In this document: one piece after another, positions 44,894 through 53,184 of the stretch | Numbering within the stretch: position 1 is the first letter of the stretch | Layout: each line of letters opens with the position of its first letter | Assembly: GCF_900090195.1 (NCBI RefSeq) | Contig: NZ_LT607803.1 | Coordinates: 4,738,229-4,802,228 of the forward strand | Origin: Variovorax sp. HW608 | GTDB taxonomy: Bacteria; Pseudomonadota; Gammaproteobacteria; Burkholderiales; Burkholderiaceae_C | Reading direction: 5' to 3' | DNA: 64,000 bases | Translations under genes and position numbers: made by a program | Notes under the pieces: model-generated | Database searches by the model: none | What the model was told of the DNA's origin: nothing | What the model saw: only the letters and a program-made list of their open reading frames with translations

Positions 44894-45771
44894 TGGGACG
44901 CTCCCTCGTTCGTCGCCTCGTCTTCCTCGCGGCCGAGGTAGGCCTCGATCACCTGCGGGTCGTTGCGGATCTGGTCGGGGTTGCCGCGCGCGATGATGCG
45001 GCCGAAGTTCAGCACCGCGATGTGCTCGCACAAGCCCATCACGAAGCGCATGTCGTGTTCGATCATGAAGATGGTGTAGCCGCGCCCCGCGATGTTGCGG
45101 ATCTCGTGCATCAGTTCGGTCTTTTCGGTGCTGTTCATGCCCGCCACCGGTTCGTCGAGCAAGAGCAGCTTCGGGTCGGTGGCGAGGGCGCGCGCGAGTT
45201 CGAGCTTGCGCTGGTCGCCGTACGAGAGGTTGTCGGCCACGTCGTCGCCCTTGTGATCGAGCCGGACCCACGAGAGCAGCTCGCGCGCGCGTTCGCGCGC
45301 CCGCCGCTCTTCGCCGCGGAAGAGACCCGTGCCTGCCAACAACCCGAATGCGCCGTAGCGCAGGTTGGCATGCATCCCGACCATCACGTTCTCGAGCAGC
45401 GACATCTCCTTGAAGATGCGGATGTTCTGGAACGTGCGCGCGATGCCGGCGCGCGTGATCTGGTGGGGCTTGAGCCCCGCGAGGTCGCGGCCCTCGAAGC
45501 GGATCGAGCCGCCGGTGGTCGGCAGCAGGCCCGTCGTCAGGTTGAAGACCGTGGTCTTGCCCGCGCCGTTGGGGCCGATGAGACCGAAGACGCCGCCCTG
45601 CGGCACTTCGAGGTTCACCTCCTGCAGCACCTTGAGGCCGCCGAAGTGGCGCGAGACGCCGTCGAGCTGGAGCAGTGCCGAGGCTGTTGCCCCCACGCTC
45701 GGCACTTCATGTCCTCGCTGCCCCCCGAGGGGGCGCGAGCTTGCTTGGGAGCGGCCCGGCGCGGCGCTCAT
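44890..45771 (-). CDS. livG: branched-chain amino acid ABC transporter ATP-binding protein LivG
   Basis: A 293-residue ATPase with Walker A G-P-N-G-A-G-K-T-T, signature L-S-Y-G-D-Q-R, Walker B L-L-L-D-E-P-V-A-G-M-N and the C-terminal LivG extension. The first about 32 residues (S-A-A-P-G-R-S-Q-A-S-S-R-P-L-G-G) are not family-like: they are read from a GC-rich repeat (45685-45771) placed in frame before the true domain, which begins near L-L-Q-L-D-G-V-S. Start overlaps livM stop (ATGA). Confidence 0.92.
45685..45771. repeat. intergenic-type repeat (family C relative) inside the livG 5' end
   Basis: The stretch contains CCCCCCGAGGGGG (45721-45735 region) and other GC-rich arms found at gene junctions, like 32478-32570. 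It lies inside livG, keeps the frame open and supplies about 29 codons. Confidence 0.55.
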
Positions 45772-46631
45772 GCCGCGGCTCCCTTGCGCCCGAACCATTG
45801 GCGCAAGCGCGCCGGGTCCCAGATGCCCTTCGGCAGGAACAGCACGATCAGCACCAGGATCACGCCGTTGACCACCAGCCGGAAGTCGCCGAACGCACGC
45901 AGCGCCTCGGGCAACACCGTGAGGATCACGCCGCCGAGCACCGGCCCGGTCAGCCCGTTGATGCCGCCAAGCACGGTCATCGTCAGGATGTCCACGCCGC
46001 GGTCGAAGCCGTATTCGTTCGGCCCGATGAAGAAGGTCAGGTGCGCATTGAGCACGCCCGCCAGCCCCGCGATCGCGGCGCCGAGCACGAAGGCCAGCAT
46101 CTTGTGCCCGCCGACGTCGATGCCCATCAGGCCGGCGGCGGTCTCGTCTTCCTTGATCGCCTCGAACGCCCGGCCGACCTTGGAGCGGCGCAGCCGCCAC
46201 AGCGCGAACAGCACCAGCACCACGGCGAGCAGCACGTGCCACCACTGCGTGGCCTGCGGAATGCCGTTCAGGCCCAGCGCGCCGCCCGTGAGCGATTCGG
46301 CATTCAGCACCACGATGCGCACCACCTCGCCGAAGGCGAGCGTCGCCATGGCCAGGTACACGCCGGACAGCCGCAGCGTCGGCTTGCCGATCACGAAAGC
46401 CGTCAGGGCCGGCGCCGCCATGCCGGCCGCGATCGCGACCGGGAACGGGGCGCCATAGTTCATCGACAGGATCGCCGAGGTGTAGGCGCCGATGCCCATG
46501 AAGGCGGCGTTCGCCATCGCGAGCATGCCGCACGACAGCGTGAGCCAGATCGACAACGCCAGCAATGAATTGGTGCCCAGGGTGAGCACCAGGTTGCTGT
46601 AGACCGACCAGAAGTTCTCCAGGGCGCTCAT
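45768..46631 (-). CDS. livM: branched-chain amino acid ABC transporter permease LivM
   Basis: A 287-residue permease with about eight helices and the BPD_transp_2 signature (G-R-A-F-E-A-I-K-E-D-E-T-A-A near residue 150-165 and L-G-G-I-N-G-L-T-G-P near residue 230). Its start overlaps the stop of a 21-codon minicistron that joins it to livH, with GGAGG seven bases upstream. Confidence 0.92.
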   Translation of the reverse strand: MSALENFWSVYSNLVLTLGTNSLLALSIWLTLSCGMLAMANAAFMGIGAYTSAILSMNYGAPFPVAIAAGMAAPALTAFVIGKPTLRLSGVYLAMATLAFGEVVRIVVLNAESLTGGALGLNGIPQATQWWHVLLAVVLVLFALWRLRRSKVGRAFEAIKEDETAAGLMGIDVGGHKMLAFVLGAAIAGLAGVLNAHLTFFIGPNEYGFDRGVDILTMTVLGGINGLTGPVLGGVILTVLPEALRAFGDFRLVVNGVILVLIVLFLPKGIWDPARLRQWFGRKGAAA

Positions 46632-46693
46632 TCAAAAACCTCCGTGCTTCGCACTGCGGTGCGAGCGCCTTCGGGCGGCCGTGCGGCGCTCAT
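46628..46693 (-). other. 21-codon minicistron / coupling repeat (family B) between livH and livM
   Basis: The livH stop overlaps an ATG (ATGA at 46693-46690) that opens a 21-codon frame beginning M-S-A-A-R-P-P-E-G-A-R. Its TGA overlaps the livM ATG (46631). GGAGG sits exactly seven bases before that ATG. The same design, with related sequence, is triplicated at 52300-52476. It looks like a relay for translational coupling. Confidence 0.6.
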
Positions 46694-47571
46694 ACCTTGC
46701 GCTCCTGCACCGTGCCGAAGAGACCCTTGGGCCGCACCAGCAGCACCAGGAACAGCAGGCCGAACGCCACTGCGTCGCGCATGGTCGAGCCGATGTAGGC
46801 CACCGACAGCACTTCCGCGAAGCCGAGGAACAGGCCGCCCAGCATCGCGCCGCGGATGTCGCCCATGCCGCCGAGGATGATCACCGCAATGCCCTTGTGC
46901 AGCATCGGCTGGCCCATGAGCGGGAAGACCGCGTTGGAATAGAGCCCGATCAGCACGCCCGCGAGCCCGCCCAGCGCGGCGGCCGCGAACGAGGTCAGGT
47001 AGAACAGGCCCTCGACATTGATGCCGAGCAAATAGGCGGCCTTCGGCGATTCGGCGATCGCGCGCAGCGCGCGGCCCAGTTGCGTGCGCTTCAGCGCCAG
47101 CATGAGCACCGCCATCAGCACGAAGGACAGCAGGATGATGCCCAGCTCCAGCGCCGTGAGATGGATGCCCGCGAGATTCAGCGACTCGCCCGACACCGCG
47201 TCCGCCGGGAAGCGCACGTTCTGCGCGCCGAACAGGCCCTGCACGCCGTTGTTGAGGATGATCGCCACGCCGATGGTCGCGATCATCGGGATCAGGTGCG
47301 GTGCATTGCGCGCCCGCAGCGGCTTGAGCACCAGGAAATCGATCAAGAGCCCCAGCAGGCCGCAGAAAAGAAAGGCGAACGACAGCCCGGCCCACAGCGG
47401 CAGATCGAAGTGCGCCATGATCTGCACGGCCGCGTAAGCGCCCGCCATGAAGACCGCGCCGTGCGAAAGATTGATGACGCCGAGCACACCGAAGATCAGG
47501 GTGAAGCCCAGCGCGAAGAGCGCATAGACGCACCCCAAAGAGAGCGCGTTAACCAGTTGCTGTTCAAGCAT
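46690..47571 (-). CDS. livH: branched-chain amino acid ABC transporter permease LivH
   Basis: A 293-residue permease: eight helices, with the LivH signature G-R-A-L-R-A-I-A-E-S-P-K-A-A and L-G-G-M-G-D-I-R-G-A. ATG 47571 lies just downstream (minus strand) of a hairpin terminator, so readthrough from the binding-protein gene is partly limited. Two neighbours follow through coupling elements. Confidence 0.92.
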   Translation of the reverse strand: MLEQQLVNALSLGCVYALFALGFTLIFGVLGVINLSHGAVFMAGAYAAVQIMAHFDLPLWAGLSFAFLFCGLLGLLIDFLVLKPLRARNAPHLIPMIATIGVAIILNNGVQGLFGAQNVRFPADAVSGESLNLAGIHLTALELGIILLSFVLMAVLMLALKRTQLGRALRAIAESPKAAYLLGINVEGLFYLTSFAAAALGGLAGVLIGLYSNAVFPLMGQPMLHKGIAVIILGGMGDIRGAMLGGLFLGFAEVLSVAYIGSTMRDAVAFGLLFLVLLVRPKGLFGTVQERKV

Positions 47572-47583
47572 CGTGGTCCCATT

Positions 47584-47624
47584 CAAAAAAACAAGAAGCG
47601 GGACCGGCCAGGCCGGCTCCCGCT
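47584..47624 (-). terminator. partial terminator between livJ-like gene and livH
   Basis: On the minus strand the stem around AGCGGGAGCCGGCC / GGCCGGTCCCGCT (47597-47624) is followed by TTCTTGTTTTTTTG. Placed between the binding protein and permeases, it can raise the binding-protein to permease ratio, as in other Liv operons. Confidence 0.8.
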
Positions 47625-47639
47625 GTTCGTGAAACACTG

Positions 47640-47718
47640 AGGAACCGGCTTTGCCGGTCCGCCGGTGTTGCCCCCGGCAGGGGGTGCCCGAGCTACACGC
47701 AGTGAGCGAGCCTGGGGG
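47640..47718. repeat. intergenic repeat family A, copy 2
   Basis: A copy of the element at 12144-12243, more diverged (GGAACCGGCTTTGCCGG and CCCCCGGCAGGGGG are retained). It begins at the stop of the binding-protein gene. Read on the minus strand it contains a TAG, so it is not open here. Confidence 0.7.
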
Positions 47719-48885
47719 TTACTTGGTGATCACGAACTCGGAACCCTTCGTCACGCTGACGATGGGCAGCTGCTGGGCGTCGTAGCCGGCCGGCTTGCCG
47801 CTCTTGTCGTTGGCGCGGCGGAACTGGAACGCGCCGGTGGCGCCGGTGTGCTTCACGGACGGCAGCGCCTCACGCACGGCGGCGCGGTCGGCCGCGAGGT
47901 CGCCGCTCACCTTGACGGTCTTGAGCGCCTGGGCCGCGATGTACATCGCGTCATAGGCCTGCGCCGCGAACTGGTCGGGCGCCATCTTGAACTTCTCGGT
48001 GTAGGCCTTGATGAACTTGGTGTTCTCGGGCGTCGCGTTGCTGGACGACCAGGGGCTGCCCACGTAGAGGTTGTCCGACTGGCCCTTGGCGAGTTCGAAG
48101 ATCTTCACCGAGTTCATGCCGTTGCCGCCGATGACCGGCACGTTGAGGCCGAGCTGGCGGGCCTGCACCATGATCGGCGCGCCTTCGGCGAGCAGCGCCG
48201 ACAGCACGATCGCATCCGCGCCGCTGGCCTTGATCTTGGTGAGCTGGGCCTTGAAGTCCACGTCGCCCTTGGCGAAGGTCTCGGTGGTGGTCACCGGGAT
48301 CTTCAGGTCGTCGAGCGCCTTCTTGAAGTTGTCGTAGCCGCTCTTGGTGAAGACGTCGTCGTTGCCGTAGAGCACCGCCACCTTCTTGATGCCGGCGTTC
48401 TTGACGGCGGTCTTGATCGTCTCGGGCAGCACGTCGGCTTCGGTCACCGAGTTGCGGAACACGTGGTCGCCGATCGAGGTGATGCCGTCGGCCGTGTTCG
48501 AGGTGCCGAAGGCCACCGTCTTGGCGGCCTGGGCGATCGGGTCCGCGGCCTGCGCCGAGTTGGACAGCGTCGGGCCGAAGACCATCAGGACCTTGTCCTG
48601 GAAGATCAGCTTCTTGAAGACGTTGATCGCCTCCTCCTTCTTGCCCTGCTCGTCGGCCACGACCAGTTCGATCTTGTTGCCGTTGATGCCGCCCGCGGCA
48701 TTGATCTCGGCGACGGCCAGTTCGAAGCCGTTGCGGATCGCGGCGCCGTACTGGGCCGCGCCGCCGGACAGGGCCTCGGCCACGCCGATCTTCAGGTCGG
48801 CCGCCTGGGCAGCGGGACCGAAGGCGGTGAACGCGGCAAACGCGGCGACAGCGAGCAGCGAGTTCTTGAGAGGGAAGCGTCTCAT
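47719..48885 (-). CDS. livJ: branched-chain amino acid ABC transporter substrate-binding protein
   Basis: A 388-residue periplasmic protein with signal peptide (cleavage after A-Q-A near residue 28) and the Peripla_BP_6 fold: I-G-V-A-E-A-L-S-G-G-A-A-Q-Y-G, I-N-A-A-G-G-I-N-G-N-K-I and V-A-F-G-T-S-N-T. It is transcribed with livHMGF and separated from them by a partial terminator. Divergent from the EgtB-like gene across 135 bases. Confidence 0.93.
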   Translation of the reverse strand: MRRFPLKNSLLAVAAFAAFTAFGPAAQAADLKIGVAEALSGGAAQYGAAIRNGFELAVAEINAAGGINGNKIELVVADEQGKKEEAINVFKKLIFQDKVLMVFGPTLSNSAQAADPIAQAAKTVAFGTSNTADGITSIGDHVFRNSVTEADVLPETIKTAVKNAGIKKVAVLYGNDDVFTKSGYDNFKKALDDLKIPVTTTETFAKGDVDFKAQLTKIKASGADAIVLSALLAEGAPIMVQARQLGLNVPVIGGNGMNSVKIFELAKGQSDNLYVGSPWSSSNATPENTKFIKAYTEKFKMAPDQFAAQAYDAMYIAAQALKTVKVSGDLAADRAAVREALPSVKHTGATGAFQFRRANDKSGKPAGYDAQQLPIVSVTKGSEFVITK

Positions 48886-49020
48886 ATTGGAAAGTTCTTT
48901 CTGGTGAGGGGAAAGTAGTGGGCGCGTATTTTATAAGTGGGGTGGCTGTGCCTGCCGGTGGCTATTCCCCCGGGCAACGCCGAGTTGACGCCGCCAGTGC
49001 GTGGATCGTCATAATTCCCG

Positions 49021-50310
49021 ATGCCTTCCAGCCCGTCGTCCTCGACGCCTTTCAGCACCTCCGGCGCCCCCCAGGCGATCGATTCGCCGGACATGCGCCA
49101 CGCGGGGCGCGATCTGTTGTCGCTGGCGCTGATCGATGCGCGCAACCACACGCTGCATCTGCTGTCGCTCTACGAGGAGGCGCTCGGCTCGGCGACGCTC
49201 GCGATGCCGCGCGTCGAGGGCGTCGATCCGCCGGTCTGGCTGGCCGGGCAGATCGGCTGGTTCGCCGAATGGTGGATCGCGCGCAATACGCAGCGCGCGT
49301 TCGGCGCCGAGTGCCCCGTCCGGCCCACGCGGCTCGCGGCCATCGAGCCGAACGCCGATGCGTGGTGGAACCCTTCGCAGGTCCCGCCGGCCGACCGGTG
49401 GTCGCCCGACATGCCCGATCTCGCGCAGACCAAGGCCTACCTGCTCGAGACGCTGGAGATCACGCTGGAGTTGCTCGAGCACGCCGCCGAGACCGATGCG
49501 GGCCTTTATTTCTACCGGCTCGCGCTGTTCCACGAGGACCTGTGCGGCGAGCAGCTCGTGGTGATGGCGCAGACGCTGGGCCTCCGGCTGGGCATCGAGC
49601 TGCCGCCGGCCGCCGTCAGCCGCCAGCCGGTGCTGATGCCGGCGACCGCCTGGGACCTCGGCATGTCCGGGCCCGGTTTCGCGTTCGCGCAGGAATGCGG
49701 CTCGGAGCGTGAGGAGGTGCCGGAATTCGAGATCGATGCGCAGCCGGTCACCTGGAGCCAGTTCGTCGAGTTCGTCGACGACGGCGGCTACGACCGGCCC
49801 GAGCTGTGGCGGCCCGAGGGCCAGGCGTGGCTGGCCGCCCAGGTCGATGGCCGGCGCGGCCCGCGCCACGTCGAGCAGATCGGATCGATGCGCGAGGGCG
49901 GCGGCTCGGTGCTGCAGCAGCGTTTCGGCCGGACGGTGCGCGCCGCGGACAACCAGAGCGTGGTGCACGTGAGCTGGTGGGAGGCCGACGCCTGGGCGCG
50001 CTGGGCCGGCCGCCGGCTGGCGACCGAGGTCGAATGGGAGATCGCGGCGCATACCGCGACGAACCGCGGCTTCCGCTGGGCCGACGTGCACGAATGGACC
50101 GCGGGCACGCTGCGGCCGTGGACCGGTTTCCGCGCCGATCCGTGGAGCGCGGGATCGGCCTTCGATCCGCAACCCGCCTTCGGGCGTGCGCGCGTGCTTC
50201 GCGGCGCCTCGTTCGCGACCCGTGCGCGCCTCTGCTCGCCCAAGCGCAGGGACTTCGCGGCGCCCGATCGTGACGACGGCTTCTTCGGCTTTCGGACCTG
50301 CACGCTTTGA
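49021..50310 (+). CDS. EgtB/SenA-like non-haem iron C-S/C-Se bond-forming enzyme (DinB + FGE-sulfatase)
   Basis: A 429-residue protein: DinB-like N-terminal domain (about 25-170) and formylglycine-generating-type C-terminal domain (about 215-429) with V-S-W-W-E-A-D-A-W-A-R-W-A-G-R-R-L-A-T-E-V-E-W-E and the final F-G-F-R-T. This layout is that of EgtB and SenA, the selenoneine synthase described from Variovorax. Iron ligands in EgtB lie in a first His and in H-E-x2-H; here the latter reads H-E-D-L-C, so the third ligand appears replaced by Cys. No senB/senC or egtD neighbours are present. A second in-frame ATG at 49093 is a possible start. Confidence 0.75.
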   Translation: MPSSPSSSTPFSTSGAPQAIDSPDMRHAGRDLLSLALIDARNHTLHLLSLYEEALGSATLAMPRVEGVDPPVWLAGQIGWFAEWWIARNTQRAFGAECPVRPTRLAAIEPNADAWWNPSQVPPADRWSPDMPDLAQTKAYLLETLEITLELLEHAAETDAGLYFYRLALFHEDLCGEQLVVMAQTLGLRLGIELPPAAVSRQPVLMPATAWDLGMSGPGFAFAQECGSEREEVPEFEIDAQPVTWSQFVEFVDDGGYDRPELWRPEGQAWLAAQVDGRRGPRHVEQIGSMREGGGSVLQQRFGRTVRAADNQSVVHVSWWEADAWARWAGRRLATEVEWEIAAHTATNRGFRWADVHEWTAGTLRPWTGFRADPWSAGSAFDPQPAFGRARVLRGASFATRARLCSPKRRDFAAPDRDDGFFGFRTCTL

Positions 50311-50328
50311 GCGTGGCCGGCGCCGTCC

Positions 50329-51429
50329 TCATCCCGGCTTCTTCGGCTTGAAGTTCCACCACGGCAACAGCCGGCTCAGCGACTGCACGTTGCCGCTGTC
50401 CGCGTTCTCGTAGCCCGGCAGGGTGCCGAGCTGGTGCTGCCAGGCCTTGCCGCGCAGCAGGGTCAAGAGGGCCTGGATCGCGGGCTGGTCCAGCGCCGCC
50501 TTGAGGCAGGCGAGGTGGTAGCGCTCGTGCACCAGCGGCACGAAACCCAGGCCCATCGCGCGCGCGGCGGATTCGATGCCGAGACCTGCGTCGGCCTGGC
50601 CCGACGCGATCGCGTGCGCGACCGCGGTGTGTGAAGGCTCGCTGTGCACGTAGCCTGCGATCGCGTCCGCATCGAGCCGGTCGCGCTCCAGCAGTTCGTC
50701 GAACAGCACGCGCGTGCCGGTGCCGAGCGGGCGGTTCACGTAGCGCACCTGTCGCCCGGCCACGTCGCCCAGATTGCGCAATCCCAGCGGATTGCCGGCC
50801 GCGACGATCAGCCCCTGCGTGCGCCGCGCGAAGCCGATCAGCTTGTGCAGGCCGGGCTTGAGCAGCGGCTTGTAGGTGCGCTGCGCGAGCGAACCGTTCG
50901 GCGAATGCTCCAGCGTGTGGAAACCGGCCATCACGCAGCGCCCCTGATTCAAGGCACTGATCGCATCGACGCTGCCGGTGAAGCGGATGTCGAGCTGCAG
51001 GTGCGCGCTGGCCGCCGCGTGACCGCGAAGGAGGACCAGCGCGTCGTCGTGGCTCGCATGCAGGCTCAGCACGTGCGTGCTGTCGTCGAAGGCGAGCGCG
51101 AAGGCGCGTTCGAGGTCGGCATGCAGCGCCTCGATCTGCGGCGCGAGCCGCGCCTGCGCCTGCCGCTCGGCCCACAGCAGCTTGTCGCCGAATTCCGAGA
51201 GCTGCGCCGACCGACCCTGCTCGCCCGTGACCAGCGCATGGCCGAGCAGCGCTTCCCAGCGCCTGAGTTCACCCCAGACGTGGCGATACGAAAAGCCCAG
51301 CGCGCGCGCCGCCGACGAGATGGAGCCGTGTTCACGCACCGCGTGCAGCAGCTCGATGAGCGGATTGCGGATCAGCGAGCGGCCGCTTCTGCGCGGCGCG
51401 ATGGCGTAGGAGAGTTCTATTTGGTGCAC
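50329..51429 (-). CDS. ModE-like regulator with PBP-like ligand domain
   Basis: A 366-residue regulator: ModE/LysR-type winged helix (about 20-110, G-S-I-S-S-A-A-R-A-L-G-F-S-Y-R-H-V-W) and a C-terminal periplasmic-binding-protein-like domain (about 125-345). The C-terminal domain probably senses an oxyanion such as tungstate or molybdate. It is divergent from tupBCA with 124 bases between, which carry inverted TTATGCAA-type repeats. The gene is a likely repressor of tupBCA. Confidence 0.83.
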   Translation of the reverse strand: MHQIELSYAIAPRRSGRSLIRNPLIELLHAVREHGSISSAARALGFSYRHVWGELRRWEALLGHALVTGEQGRSAQLSEFGDKLLWAERQAQARLAPQIEALHADLERAFALAFDDSTHVLSLHASHDDALVLLRGHAAASAHLQLDIRFTGSVDAISALNQGRCVMAGFHTLEHSPNGSLAQRTYKPLLKPGLHKLIGFARRTQGLIVAAGNPLGLRNLGDVAGRQVRYVNRPLGTGTRVLFDELLERDRLDADAIAGYVHSEPSHTAVAHAIASGQADAGLGIESAARAMGLGFVPLVHERYHLACLKAALDQPAIQALLTLLRGKAWQHQLGTLPGYENADSGNVQSLSRLLPWWNFKPKKPG

Positions 51430-51459
51430 GGAAGGCGGCTGGAAGCAGGAGCCGCAGGA

Positions 51460-51501
51460 TTATGCAAATGCGATCCATGACTTATGCAAGCGATTGCACA
51501 A
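51460..51501. promoter_or_regulatory. TTATGCAA repeats between the ModE-like gene and tupB
   Basis: TTATGCAA occurs at 51460-51467 and 51482-51489, spaced 22 bases (two helical turns). The second pairs with TTGCACAA (51494-51501), forming an inverted repeat with one mismatch. Likely operator for the ModE-like regulator. Confidence 0.5.
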
Positions 51502-51553
51502 GTGGCGGTCGCAAATTGCTACACACTGCCCGGCGTTCCGATTTCATTCACGA

Positions 51554-52303
51554 ATGAACACCTTTACAGACAGCGTCGCCGCCGCAGGCCAACTCCTCGT
51601 TTCGGGCGACCCGGTGCTGCTGGCGATCGTCGGCCGGTCGCTCGCGGTCAGTGCGACGGCGTGCGCGCTCGCCTGCGGCTTCGGTCTGGTGCTCGGCGCC
51701 TGGATCGCGGTCATGCGTTTTTCGGGACGCGCGCTGCTACTGATCGTGCTCAACACGCTGCTCGCGCTGCCTTCCGTGGTGGTCGGGCTGGTGATCTACC
51801 TTCTTCTTTCGCGCTCGGGGCCCCTGGGCTTCCTGGGCTGGCTGTTCAGCTTCAAGGCGATGGTGCTCGCGCAGGCGATCCTGGTCCTGCCGGTCGTCAC
51901 CGCACTGACGCGGCAGACCATCGAAGATGCCGATCGCGCGCACGGCGAACAGCTGCGTTCGCTCGGCGCCGGACCGTTCGCGCGGGCGCTGCTGCTGGTG
52001 GCGGACGAGCGCTATGCGCTGGTCACGGTCGTGATCGCCGCCTTCGGCCGCGCGGTGTCCGAGGTCGGCGCGGTGATGATCGTCGGCGGCAACATCGACG
52101 GCTTCACGCGCGTGATGACCACCGCCATCGCGCTCGAAACCAGCAAGGGCGATCTGCCGCTGGCGCTCGCGCTCGGCTTCGTCCTGCTGGCGGTGGTGCT
52201 GGTGCTCAACCTCGCGATCGCGGCGGTGCGCAACTGGCGCGAGCGTGTCGATGGCGCGGCGGCCGATCCGGCGGTCAGGCGCCATCTGGAGGTGGCATCA
52301 TGA
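51554..52303 (+). CDS. tupB: tungstate ABC transporter permease TupB
   Basis: A 249-residue permease with five or six helices and the BPD_transp_1 EAA-like motif (R-S-L-G-A-G-P-F-A-R-A). Sequence and partner gene order identify TupB. Start ATG 51554 lies beyond an in-frame upstream ATG at 51494 with no family support. Its stop overlaps the first ATG of the triplicated element. Confidence 0.88.
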   Translation: MNTFTDSVAAAGQLLVSGDPVLLAIVGRSLAVSATACALACGFGLVLGAWIAVMRFSGRALLLIVLNTLLALPSVVVGLVIYLLLSRSGPLGFLGWLFSFKAMVLAQAILVLPVVTALTRQTIEDADRAHGEQLRSLGAGPFARALLLVADERYALVTVVIAAFGRAVSEVGAVMIVGGNIDGFTRVMTTAIALETSKGDLPLALALGFVLLAVVLVLNLAIAAVRNWRERVDGAAADPAVRRHLEVAS

Positions 52304-52476
52304 GCCGCCGGGCCGCCCCAAGGCGAATGCCGCAGCGCTGCTGCGCGGAGGTTGCTCAATGAGCCGCCGGGCCGCCCCAAGGCGAATACCGCAGCGCTGC
52401 TGCGCGGAGGTTGCTCAATGAGCCGCCGGGCCGCCCCAAGGCGAATGCCGCAGCGCTGCTGCGCGGAGGTTGCCCA
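52300..52476 (+). repeat. three tandem 59-bp units with embedded RBS and minicistron (family B)
   Basis: Units span 52300-52358, 52359-52417 and 52418-52476. Each opens with ATGAGCCGCCGG and ends with GGAGG, seven bases and the next ATG. Each unit reads as a 20-codon frame (M-S-R-R-A-A-P-R-R) whose TGA overlaps the following ATG. So tupB stop, minicistron 1, 2, 3 and the tupC start are linked by ATGA overlaps. The units differ at only one or two bases (A for G at 52388; C for T near 52473). The livH-livM junction has one related unit. Confidence 0.9.
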
Positions 52477-53184
52477 ATGAGCGCGTTCGCCAACGTCGAG
52501 CCGCTCTTCAGCTTGCACGACATCGATGTGCGATTCGGAAGAGTGCTGGCCCTCTCGGGAACCACGCTGTCGATCCACGCGGGCGAGCGGGTCGCGCTGA
52601 TCGGCGCCAACGGCAGCGGAAAGAGCACCTTGCTGCGCGTGCTGCACGGGCTGGTGCCGCACTCGCGGGGGGCTTTCGTGAGCCGCGTGCCGCGCCGCCG
52701 GCAGGCGATGCTGTTCCAGCGGCCGCACATGCTGCGCGCGAGCGTGCGCAACAACGTCGCGCTCGCGCTCTGGCTGCACGGCGCGCCGTGGCGCAATGCA
52801 CAGCGGGAGGCGACGGTGGCGCTCGCGCGCGTCGGCCTCGCCGATCTCGTGGACCGCAATGCGCGCACGCTGTCGGGCGGCCAGCAGCAGCGCATGGCGC
52901 TGGCGCGCGCCTGGGTGCTGCAGCCGGACGTGCTGCTGCTCGACGAACCCACCGCGAGCCTCGACCCGACCGCCAAGCGCGACGTCGAGGCGCTCATCGC
53001 CGATGCGGCGCACGGCCGCACGCTGGTGTTCGCCAGCCACAACCTCGGGCAGGTCAAGCGGCTCGCGAGCCGGGTCGTCTATCTCGAGCACGGCCGGCTG
53101 CTCGCCGACCTGCCGGTCCACGATTTCTTCAACGGGCCCTTGCCCCGCGAAGCGCGTCTGTTCGTCAAAGGAGAAGCGCTATGA
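52477..53184 (+). CDS. tupC: tungstate ABC transporter ATP-binding protein TupC
   Basis: A 235-residue ATPase with Walker A G-A-N-G-S-G-K-S-T, signature L-S-G-G-Q-Q-Q-R, Walker B V-L-L-L-D-E-P-T-A and H-loop A-S-H-N. ATG 52477 follows the third repeat with GGAGG seven bases upstream. Its stop overlaps the ATG of tupA (ATGA). Confidence 0.9.
   Translation: MSAFANVEPLFSLHDIDVRFGRVLALSGTTLSIHAGERVALIGANGSGKSTLLRVLHGLVPHSRGAFVSRVPRRRQAMLFQRPHMLRASVRNNVALALWLHGAPWRNAQREATVALARVGLADLVDRNARTLSGGQQQRMALARAWVLQPDVLLLDEPTASLDPTAKRDVEALIADAAHGRTLVFASHNLGQVKRLASRVVYLEHGRLLADLPVHDFFNGPLPREARLFVKGEAL

Noticed and set aside
52300..52476. Triplicated 59-bp units read as a CRISPR-like array
   Set aside because: Units are directly adjacent without unique spacers, only three are present and each holds an ATG/SD design; no cas genes exist in the window.
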